From: JBMNSK01 sp050945155
GTDB lineage: Bacteria > Actinomycetota > Coriobacteriia > Coriobacteriales > Eggerthellaceae
Reading direction: 5' to 3'
Length of the DNA: 15,309 bases
Assembly: GCA_050945155.1 (NCBI GenBank)
Contig: JBMNSK010000033.1
Location: 1 to 15,309, forward strand
Part shown: positions 1 through 6,298 of the stretch, piece after piece
Layout: each line of letters begins with the position of its first letter
How positions within the stretch are numbered: the first letter of the stretch is position 1
Translations under genes and position numbers: made by a program
Notes under the pieces: generated by a model
Told to the model about the DNA's origin: nothing
The model's database searches: none
The model's input: the letters and a program-made list of their open reading frames with translations, nothing else

Positions 1-270
1 AGCATTCTTAGCCCAATGCTTTGCGTCTTTCTCGTCAAGATAGGCCGTTTCATGAACTGAGGTTGCGCGAGCATCAAGGTGATACATCAAGTCAGAAATG
101 CATGAGCCTTTACCAGCTCCTGCCCAGCCTTCGAAAAGAACAACAAGGCCAATTTCTGCTTGGCGAACCTGCTGTTGCAGAACAACAAGTTCGTTAATAG
201 CTTCCTTGTAAGGAGCTTTGTAATCGGTTTTGGACAGATGCGGACGTTTGAAATCGACGTTTTCGAGCAT
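1..270 (-). CDS. Polyphosphate kinase 2 family protein (N-terminal 90 residues only)
   Basis: PPK2-family enzymes move phosphate between polyphosphate and nucleotides (AMP, ADP or GDP) in the cytoplasm. The 90 visible codons start at ATG 270-268, preceded by an AAAGGG-like ribosome site at 277-281. A hydrophobic strand (residues 41-46) leads into a Walker A loop, EGWAGAGKGS at residues 47-56, in the form used by PPK2 (E-G-x4-G-K-G). A region like the PPK2 lid/substrate segment follows (HETAYLDEKDAKHW, residues 73-86). The gene continues beyond the left edge, so subclass and substrate cannot be decided. A polyP:AMP phosphotransferase or a polyP-dependent NDP kinase are both possible. It is transcribed divergently from ppx and ppk1, which fits a polyphosphate locus. 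The family call is from recognised motifs, not from a search. Confidence 0.85.
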   Translation of the reverse strand, partial: MLENVDFKRPHLSKTDYKAPYKEAINELVVLQQQVRQAEIGLVVLFEGWAGAGKGSCISDLMYHLDARATSVHETAYLDEKDAKHWAKNA

Positions 271-304
271 AGGCACCCTTTCTCTTAAAACTCCCCCAAA
301 GGAA

Positions 305-327
305 TAATCTCATTATATATGAGATTA
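305..327. promoter_or_regulatory. 23-bp dyad between ppk2 and ppx, candidate operator
   Basis: TAATCTCAT (305-313) and ATGAGATTA (319-327) are perfect 9-bp inverted arms around a 5-base AT centre. The dyad lies in the divergent ppk2/ppx gap and covers the probable ppk2 -10 box, a usual position for a repressor site. It is too AT-rich, and has no T-run beyond the arms, to be a good terminator. The binding protein is unknown. Confidence 0.5.
312..317 (-). promoter_or_regulatory. Probable -10 box of ppk2
   Basis: Minus-strand TATAAT is an exact consensus -10 hexamer, 41 bases before the ppk2 start, giving a leader of about 35 nt. No good -35 is visible at 16-18 bp (TTCGGT at 335-340 matches poorly), so the promoter may need an activator. 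The hexamer lies inside the 305-327 dyad. Confidence 0.45.
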
Positions 328-372
328 ATAACCAACCGAAATTTCCGGGTTGTGAAATTGTCTCGTTCAGGC

Positions 373-400
373 TTCAAATGCGGAAGAGGACTGTTAAGAT
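373..400 (+). promoter_or_regulatory. Possible ppx promoter
   Basis: TTCAAA (373-378, 4 of 6 matches to the -35 consensus) is followed after 16 bp by TAAGAT (395-400, 4 of 6), preceded by TGT as in an extended -10. Transcription would begin near 407, about 50 nt before the chosen ppx start. It is a weak match and a guess. Confidence 0.25.
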
Positions 401-456
401 TTTTTGATTCTTGTGCCTTACAATGGATGTGGCTTTCTTGGATTGGAAAGGACTTA

Positions 457-1383
457 ATGCCTAATTACGCAGTTATAGACGTGGGTTCTAACTCTATTCG
501 TATGGTCGTGTACGACGTACCTGATGACCATAGGAATTCGTATTCCCGCAAAAACTTTTCAAGCATCATAAACGACAAGGTTATCGCTGGGCTTGCTTCC
601 TATGTTGTCGATGGCGTCTTTGAAGACGCCGGCATTAATCGCGCGATTTCAGTGCTGAAGGGTCATGCGAAGCGCGCGCGCTACTTCAAGTGCAAACGCA
701 TTGAAGCGTTTGCAACGGCAGCACTGCGTAACTGCAAAAATTCGCAGGAGGCAAAAAAGCGCATTGAGGAAGCAACCGATATCGAAATTCACCTGCTTTC
801 AAGCGAAGATGAGTCTCACCTTGGTTTTATTGGAGCCGCAAGCGATAGAGTCGTAGGTAACGGAACCTTGGTCGATATTGGTGGAGGCTCCACCGAACTT
901 GCCCGGGTCCATAACGGCCATGACTTCGGCAATGTAAGCCTTACGCAAGGATCACTCTCCTCGTTTTCAAATTACGTCGAAGGAGTCATCCCGACACCCG
1001 CTGAAATTGATTTAATTCATGCTGCCTTTCATGACCAGCTCCAAACACTTCGTGACCCGGCTTTGTATAGGACGCCAAACTTCTTCGGTATCGGCGGCAC
1101 GATACGCGGTATCTCAAAGCTTTTTTCTCTTATGAATTCCAACTTGGAGCGCCCCAAGGAACTTACGCATCAAGACCTCTCCATAATCTTGAATCGTTGC
1201 ATTGATGAACCGAACGAATTTGCTCATTCAATTCTGAAGGCGGCACCTGAGCGTATCCATACGCTTATCCCAGGTTGCGTCATTCTTGACACGCTTTTTA
1301 CCGAATACGGTGCAAGCAGTATAAGTATTTGCAAATACGGTGTTCGTGAGGGATATTTAATAGAGCGTATGCTCAAAGGCTAG
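457..1383 (+). CDS. ppx: Exopolyphosphatase, Ppx/GppA family, short form
   Basis: This 308-residue protein probably removes terminal phosphates from polyphosphate; pppGpp hydrolysis is the alternative activity in this family. It belongs to the ASKHA (actin-like) fold. Visible motifs are IDVGSNSIRM (7-16, phosphate loop 1), FATAALRN (85-92), LSSEDES (114-120, holding the likely catalytic glutamate, E119 by alignment to the family pattern), DIGGGSTEL (140-148, phosphate loop 2) and GIGGTIRG (211-218, adenosine-type loop). It lacks the C-terminal HD-like domain of E. coli PPX and matches the length of short actinobacterial Ppx proteins. The frame is open back to ATG 319, but those 46 extra residues are unlike the family. 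ATG 457 has a GGAAAGGA ribosome site at 445-452, so it is preferred. The gene faces away from ppk2 and precedes ppk1, with its own terminator between. Confidence 0.88.
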   Translation: MPNYAVIDVGSNSIRMVVYDVPDDHRNSYSRKNFSSIINDKVIAGLASYVVDGVFEDAGINRAISVLKGHAKRARYFKCKRIEAFATAALRNCKNSQEAKKRIEEATDIEIHLLSSEDESHLGFIGAASDRVVGNGTLVDIGGGSTELARVHNGHDFGNVSLTQGSLSSFSNYVEGVIPTPAEIDLIHAAFHDQLQTLRDPALYRTPNFFGIGGTIRGISKLFSLMNSNLERPKELTHQDLSIILNRCIDEPNEFAHSILKAAPERIHTLIPGCVILDTLFTEYGASSISICKYGVREGYLIERMLKG

Positions 1384-1386
1384 TTG

Positions 1387-1418
1387 ACCCGAATCCGCTG
1401 CAGAAAGTTCGGGTTTTT
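1387..1418 (+). terminator. Intrinsic terminator after ppx
   Basis: ACCCGAA (1387-1393) pairs with TTCGGGT (1408-1414), with a 14-base loop, followed by a T5 run (1414-1418). It starts 3 bases after the ppx stop. It suggests that ppk1, 86 bases further on, has its own promoter; none in 1419-1503 matches the consensus well. Confidence 0.7.
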
Positions 1419-1503
1419 CACACACATAACTGTGCAAGATTTACGGGAGTTATGGCACAATCAAATAGGATTCAACCATAGATTTGTCATTAGGGGATGA
1501 GCT

Positions 1504-4257
1504 ATGACTGAAGAACATGGTACGGAATTCAATAATGTGATCGTTGATACTATTGGCCCGAAACCTAAGCTTGCCGAGCCACGAGAACCAGAGCGGCGGG
1601 GAGACCTTCTCTACTGCCAGAATCGTGAGCTGTCTTGGCTCACGTTCAACGAACGCGTACTCGACCAAGGGTCCGATACTTCCGTTCCTCTTTTAGAGCG
1701 CCTGAATTTCGTTTCTATTTTCTGGAGCAACCTCCAGGAATTTTTCATGGTGCGCGTCGGTAGCATCACCGACCTTTCTTTGGTTAAAGCAAATATCACC
1801 GACTCAAAGACCGGCATGAGCCCCAAGGAGCAAATTGAGGCTATCAACGAGCGGTGCCACGAGCTCTACCCCATTCAGGAACGTATCTTCGAAGAAATCT
1901 GCCACGAGCTGAATTCTCAAGGCATCACCCACCGTATGGCTGACGAGCTCGATGCCGACCAGCTTTCGTTTTTACAGAAGTACTTTACGCGCAATGTTGA
2001 GCCCTTCTTATCCCCTCAAATTATTAACCCGCAGCATCCTTTCCCACACTTGGAAAATGGAAAGCTCTATATTGTCGTTCGTATTGATGAGAAGAAAAAA
2101 ACCAAGCATAAGAAAAGTGACAAAAACGATAAGGGCGACAAGAACACGAAAAAGAATAAGGATGTAGGTGCTGATGGAGCAACTGTAGGTCTTATTCCTT
2201 TGCCCCACCAGTGTGAGCGCATCATTAAACTTCCTGGTGACGGCTTCCAGTTTATCCTGCTCGAGCATGTCATTGAGATGATGGCAAGTGACATCTTCTC
2301 CATGTATCCCATCAAGCACACAAATATCATCTGCGTTACGCGCAATGCCGACCTAGATGCAAACGAAGGCACTGATGAAGCTGACTATGACTACCGCGAG
2401 CACATGAAGCGCATTTTAAAGAAGCGGAGCCGTCTTGCGCCCGTCCGCCTTGAGTGCGAGCGACCTTTAACGCCCACGTTGCAGCGCACGCTACTTGACC
2501 GCCTGAACTTAAAGCAATTCCAGGTCTATACCACGACCGTGCCTCTCGATATGAGCTATACCTATGAGCTCGACGATATACTGCCGGCGAAAATAAAGAA
2601 ACGCCTGGTATACCAGCCATTCTCGCCACAGTGGCCTTCCACCATTGATAAGAACCGCTCAATCATTGAACAGGTCTACGAGAAAGATATTCTTATCAGC
2701 TATCCGTACGAGACTATCGACGCATTCGTTAACTTACTTCACGAGGCGGCCAATGACCCAGCGGTTATTTCTATTAAGATTACCCTCTACCGTTTGGCGA
2801 AACAGTCCCACCTCGCCGAGGCGCTGATTGCAGCTGCCGAAGCAGGCAAAGAGGTTACGGCATTATTCGAATTACGTGCACGTTTTGACGAGAACAATAA
2901 TATTGAGTGGTCTCAGCGTTTTGAAGAAGCCGGATGCAATGTCATCTATGGTTTCCAGAACTACAAAGTGCACTCGAAAATTTGTTGTATCACACGGCAA
3001 ACGCCAAATGGCGTGAGCTATATCACCCAACTTGGTACCGGCAACTACAACGAAAAGACAGCCAAACTCTACACGGACTTTTGCTTCTTAACGGCAGATG
3101 AAGCTTTTGGACGCGACGCTATTGAGTTCTTTAAAAACATGGGACTTGAGACGGTATCGGATAACTATGACATCCTGCGTGTTGCGCCTATGCAAATTAA
3201 GCCAACGGTTGCTCTTTGCATTAACCAAGAAATTGATAAGGCTAAGGAAGGACGCCCCTGTGGGGTCTTCATTAAAACGAACTCAATTACCGATATTGAC
3301 CTTATCGACAAGCTGGTTGAAGCGTCACAAGCGGGAGTTCCTGTGACCCTTTTTGTCCGTGGTATCTCCTGCATCCTTCCACGCGTGAAGGGCTATACGG
3401 ATAATATCCGCGTAGTCTCAATTGTTGGACGCCTGCTTGAACACAGCCGCATTTTCGCCTTTGGCTCCCGCGATAACTTGCGCCTCTACCTTTCCAGTGC
3501 AGACCTTATGACGCGCAATATGGAGCACCGTGTCGAAATTGCATGGCCTATTGTTAATGCAAGTCTTCGTGAAGAAATTATTTGGTACTGTGACACCTGC
3601 CTGCGCGACACCGCGAAGTTGCGCGAGTTAAAACCTGATGGAACCTATACGGCTCTGCGCGAATTCGCAAAACGTGACGAAAATGGAAAAGTTAATCCGC
3701 TCGATTCGCAAGATGCCCTGATCCATTTCTTCCAGGAGCGCCACCTCTTGGCGTCTGAGCACGAAGCTGCCCTGCGCAGTAATGACGGAGAAAAAATAAT
3801 CAATAACGAAGAGGCGCAACGAATTGCAGAAGAGAATGCTCGACCGCCTCGTCGTGACAACAACGCCTATGAGGCGCAAGCGCACTTTGACGACTTTACC
3901 GGGCAAACAGATTACAATCACCCTGCCATGTCACAAGACGTCGGTGAATATGAGCCGGCCGGCTCTGCAGACGGATATCACAGCCCCTACCCGAGTGATA
4001 CCTTTAACCCAAACAAGGGAGAAGTGAACTCTGATACCAACCAGTCGTTCTTTGATTCTCCTTTCTTCGAAATGCCGCCTAACTCGGATTTCAGAAGCTG
4101 GCAAGGGTTTGATTACCCGACCGATGAGGAATGGCCTCCGCAAAGCGGACCATCGCCGCAACCGCCGGTACTTAACGCCATGGTGGTAAGCGATACCCCT
4201 CGAGGAAAGAAGCCGAATATTTTCCAGCGCTTCTTGGGCCTGTTCAAACGCAAGTAG
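1504..4257 (+). CDS. ppk1: Polyphosphate kinase 1, extended form
   Basis: PPK1 builds polyphosphate from the gamma-phosphate of ATP through a phosphohistidine intermediate. The ATG follows AGGGGAT (1492-1498). Domains by recognisable sequence: N-terminal domain from QNRELSWLTFNERVL (39-53); head domain about 150-365; two phospholipase D-like catalytic domains about 370-545 and 550-720. The catalytic histidine is H490 in YKVHSK, and the second conserved histidine is H647 in EHSR. Mg/phosphate arginines are R430 (TLYR) and R460 (RARFDE). At the position of E. coli His454, before GTGNYNEKTA, this protein has Q509. At 917 residues it is about 200 longer than usual. The extra length is an N-terminal stretch (1-35), a lysine-rich insert (197-219) inside the head domain, and a polar low-complexity tail from about 750. 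The tail ends in a basic amphipathic segment (904-917), perhaps a membrane contact. The kinase assignment is firm; the role of the additions is inference. Confidence 0.95.
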   Translation: MTEEHGTEFNNVIVDTIGPKPKLAEPREPERRGDLLYCQNRELSWLTFNERVLDQGSDTSVPLLERLNFVSIFWSNLQEFFMVRVGSITDLSLVKANITDSKTGMSPKEQIEAINERCHELYPIQERIFEEICHELNSQGITHRMADELDADQLSFLQKYFTRNVEPFLSPQIINPQHPFPHLENGKLYIVVRIDEKKKTKHKKSDKNDKGDKNTKKNKDVGADGATVGLIPLPHQCERIIKLPGDGFQFILLEHVIEMMASDIFSMYPIKHTNIICVTRNADLDANEGTDEADYDYREHMKRILKKRSRLAPVRLECERPLTPTLQRTLLDRLNLKQFQVYTTTVPLDMSYTYELDDILPAKIKKRLVYQPFSPQWPSTIDKNRSIIEQVYEKDILISYPYETIDAFVNLLHEAANDPAVISIKITLYRLAKQSHLAEALIAAAEAGKEVTALFELRARFDENNNIEWSQRFEEAGCNVIYGFQNYKVHSKICCITRQTPNGVSYITQLGTGNYNEKTAKLYTDFCFLTADEAFGRDAIEFFKNMGLETVSDNYDILRVAPMQIKPTVALCINQEIDKAKEGRPCGVFIKTNSITDIDLIDKLVEASQAGVPVTLFVRGISCILPRVKGYTDNIRVVSIVGRLLEHSRIFAFGSRDNLRLYLSSADLMTRNMEHRVEIAWPIVNASLREEIIWYCDTCLRDTAKLRELKPDGTYTALREFAKRDENGKVNPLDSQDALIHFFQERHLLASEHEAALRSNDGEKIINNEEAQRIAEENARPPRRDNNAYEAQAHFDDFTGQTDYNHPAMSQDVGEYEPAGSADGYHSPYPSDTFNPNKGEVNSDTNQSFFDSPFFEMPPNSDFRSWQGFDYPTDEEWPPQSGPSPQPPVLNAMVVSDTPRGKKPNIFQRFLGLFKRK

Positions 4258-4301
4258 CCTTCATTGCTGGTGGGTGAATAGCAAAGAAGGCGCTTCTTTT
4301 T
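4257..4301 (+). terminator. Intrinsic terminator after ppk1
   Basis: GCCTTC (4257-4262) pairs with GAAGGC (4286-4291), continued inward by TTGCT/AGCAA (4264-4268/4280-4284) across one A-A mismatch. An overlapping alternative, AAGAAG/CTTCTT (4284-4289/4293-4298), runs directly into the T5 run ending at 4301. The outer stem begins in the last base of the stop codon. Confidence 0.6.
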
Positions 4302-4341
4302 CCCTAGGTTGAGATATAAAAGCACTAACAGTAAGCCATAA

Positions 4342-4380
4342 GTAAAAATTCCCCTTTGGCCATAGGCTCAAAGGGGAATT
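4342..4380 (-). terminator. Strong terminator of glmM, possibly bidirectional
   Basis: AATTCCCCTTTG (4347-4358) and CAAAGGGGAATT (4369-4380) form a perfect 12-bp stem, extended by GCC/GGC (4359-4361/4365-4367) around a 3-base loop. Read on the minus strand the stem ends in a U5 run (4344-4348), 57 bases after the glmM stop. On the plus strand it is followed by CATTTTG, so it may back up the ppk1 terminator in this convergent gap. Confidence 0.8.
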
Positions 4381-4436
4381 CATTTTGTCCTACAGAGATT
4401 TGTTGGTCTGTGTCTTAGCAGACAAGCAGGTAAGGT

Positions 4437-5807
4437 TTACTTAAGCTCTCTTTCAACGACCTCAGCAATGTTTTCTGCAATTTCTTTCGCCTCGGCTTCA
4501 TCTTCAGCCTCTACCATCACGCGCACCAAAGGTTCTGTGCCACTCGGACGGATGAGTACGCGACCTCGGTCGCCAAGACGCGCTTTTGATAGAGAAACAA
4601 CAGCGCGAATAGCACCGTTTTCCTCTACTTCTTCTTTATGATTTACCGCAACGTTAATAAGACACTGGGGAAACTTTTCCATAACCTGTATCGCCTCCTC
4701 GAGCGGCTTGCCGCTCCGCTTTACCGCCGCAAGAAACTGACAAGCAGTCATAAGACCGTCACCTGTTGAATTATGGTCGAGTAGAATCATATGACCCGAC
4801 TGCTCACCACCGATGCTATAGCCATGAGAGCGCATCTCTTCAAGCACATAGCGGTCCCCCACTTTTGTCTGGACGACATGAATGCCCTCTGCCTCCATGG
4901 CGCGTACAAAGCCAAGATTGCACATGACAGTCGAAACAACCGTATCGTCAGCCAGACAACCCCGGCTCTTCATATCAAGAGCGCAGACTGCTTCGATATA
5001 ATCGCCATCGATTTCCTGACCACCTGGGGTCATCAAAATAACGCGGTCCGCATCACCATCGTGAGCAACGCCCACATCAGCACCCGACTCTTCCATGAGT
5101 TCCCGCAAAGGTTCAAGATGCGTTGAGCCGCAGTTTACGTTGATATCGCAACCATCAAAGTCATCGTTAATAACACTGACCTTTGCGCCAAGCGCCTCAA
5201 AAGCGCGTTTACTTGTCAAAGCAGAAGCGCCGTGACCTGCATCGAGCGCAATATGAAGATCCTTAAAATCAAGGTCCTGCCCCTGAATACACGAGACAAC
5301 GTGGTCGATATAGATATCGCAAGCCTCTTCAACGGGCAGAGCAACGCCTAAAGCTGGGCCCTGTGGCATTGAATAACTTGCGTCTTGTTCGCAGGCCTTT
5401 TTCACCACCGCCTCGAGGCCACCTTCGGTAACAAAAGCCTCAATTTCATCTTCAAGTTCGTCCGGAAGTTTGAAACCCGCATTATCGAAGAGTTTGATGC
5501 CGTTGTACTGAGGTGGATTATGCGATGCAGAAATTACCATGCCGCCGTCAGCATGCAGTTCACGAACGAGCAGGGCCACACCAGGCGTAGGGATGATGTC
5601 GGCAAGTAAGGCCGTACCGCCGGCGCTCATGATGCCGGCAGCTGCGGCAGCCTCCAACATATCACCTGACAAACGCGTGTCTTTTCCAATAACAATCGTT
5701 TGCCCTAAAAAGGCTACTGCGGCCTGACCCAAACGATACGCGAGCGTATTCGTCAACTCGAGGTTTGCAACGCCACGCACGCCATCCGTACCAAATAATC
5801 TTGGCAT
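4437..5807 (-). CDS. glmM: Phosphoglucosamine mutase
   Basis: GlmM interconverts glucosamine-6-phosphate and glucosamine-1-phosphate, on the cytoplasmic route to UDP-GlcNAc for peptidoglycan. The 456-residue length is normal. Motifs: RLFGTDGVRG (3-12), the phosphoserine loop ISASHNP (92-98) with catalytic S95, the Mg site HDGDADR (249-255) with D250, D252 and D254, the sugar loop GGEQSGH (333-339), and the phosphate-binding loop RPSGTEP (420-426). The FGTDGVRG start and GGEQSGH separate it from phosphomannomutase/phosphoglucomutase relatives. Its ATG shares one base with the hisE stop (TAATG at 5809-5805), with GAGG about 6 bases upstream, so translation is probably coupled to hisE. It lies at the end of the minus-strand rpoB-rpoC-hisE-glmM series and has a strong terminator behind it. 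Confidence 0.97.
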   Translation of the reverse strand: MPRLFGTDGVRGVANLELTNTLAYRLGQAAVAFLGQTIVIGKDTRLSGDMLEAAAAAGIMSAGGTALLADIIPTPGVALLVRELHADGGMVISASHNPPQYNGIKLFDNAGFKLPDELEDEIEAFVTEGGLEAVVKKACEQDASYSMPQGPALGVALPVEEACDIYIDHVVSCIQGQDLDFKDLHIALDAGHGASALTSKRAFEALGAKVSVINDDFDGCDINVNCGSTHLEPLRELMEESGADVGVAHDGDADRVILMTPGGQEIDGDYIEAVCALDMKSRGCLADDTVVSTVMCNLGFVRAMEAEGIHVVQTKVGDRYVLEEMRSHGYSIGGEQSGHMILLDHNSTGDGLMTACQFLAAVKRSGKPLEEAIQVMEKFPQCLINVAVNHKEEVEENGAIRAVVSLSKARLGDRGRVLIRPSGTEPLVRVMVEAEDEAEAKEIAENIAEVVERELK

Positions 5808-6238
5808 TACTTACCTCGTCTCACATATTCATCAAGCAAACGAACGCCGCCTTCGGGACGCTCTTCTTGCGTCATTCGGTTATTAAGTTCAGCTGCAAGC
5901 TCATCAATGCTTATCCCATACCGCTCAAGAACAACAAGGAGGTGGTACACCAAATCCCCTGCTTCATACCGCAGATGGTCGGTCTCATCGGATAAGGCTT
6001 TATCATCTTTGAACTGCTTGGCCGTTTCACAGTCTTTTGCAGCAAGCACTACCTCATTTGCCTCTTCAACAAGCTTCTTTAAGGGAAGATCAAGATGGTC
6101 ATTGAGCAGGCGGTAGGTATAACTTTCCTCTCCTGCCCCCCGACGTGCGGCAATGGTGTGTGCAAGTGCCTCAAGCGTAGCGCCAATCTGGGAACTCGGC
6201 TGTGATTCGCCTGATGGAAGATAGGTTTTCTCTGGCAT
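5807..6238 (-). CDS. hisE: Phosphoribosyl-ATP pyrophosphohydrolase-like protein (HisE / MazG fold)
   Basis: The 143-residue protein matches the HisE pattern: an N-terminal helix, ESYTYRLL (38-45), the metal motif KKLVEEANEVVLAAK (54-68) with E58, E59 and E62, then YEAGDLVYHLLVVL (91-104) with E92 and D95. HisE removes pyrophosphate from phosphoribosyl-ATP, step 2 of histidine synthesis. The SYT...EEANEV...GDLVYH...GIS signature fits HisE better than housecleaning MazG. Two oddities are a roughly 15-residue insert between the metal helices (about 70-88) and a C-terminal extension (PEGGVRLLDEYVRRGK). No other his gene is in the window, so a different nucleotide substrate is possible. The start ATG 6238 has GAGG 8 bases upstream. 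Downstream it overlaps glmM by one base. Confidence 0.82.
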   Translation of the reverse strand: MPEKTYLPSGESQPSSQIGATLEALAHTIAARRGAGEESYTYRLLNDHLDLPLKKLVEEANEVVLAAKDCETAKQFKDDKALSDETDHLRYEAGDLVYHLLVVLERYGISIDELAAELNNRMTQEERPEGGVRLLDEYVRRGK

Positions 6239-6264
6239 AGAAGATTCCTCTTATCTTTAAGCAA

Positions 6265-6289
6265 GAGGGGAGGTTTTCTACCTCCCCTC
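6265..6289 (-). terminator. GC-rich hairpin between rpoC and hisE (weak terminator or processing site)
   Basis: GAGGGGAGGT (6265-6274) and ACCTCCCCTC (6280-6289) make a perfect 10-bp stem with a 5-base loop, 9 bases after the rpoC stop. The minus-strand continuation CTTGCTTAAAG is a poor U-tract, so partial read-through into hisE-glmM, or a stabilising/processing hairpin, is more likely than a full stop. Confidence 0.5.
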
Positions 6290-6298
6290 AATTCGTGC

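Noticed and set aside
319..456. In-frame 46-codon N-terminal extension of ppx
   Set aside because: It starts inside the ppk2/ppx dyad, lacks a ribosome site and is unlike the family. ATG 457 has a good site and gives the expected MPNYAVIDVGSNS start.
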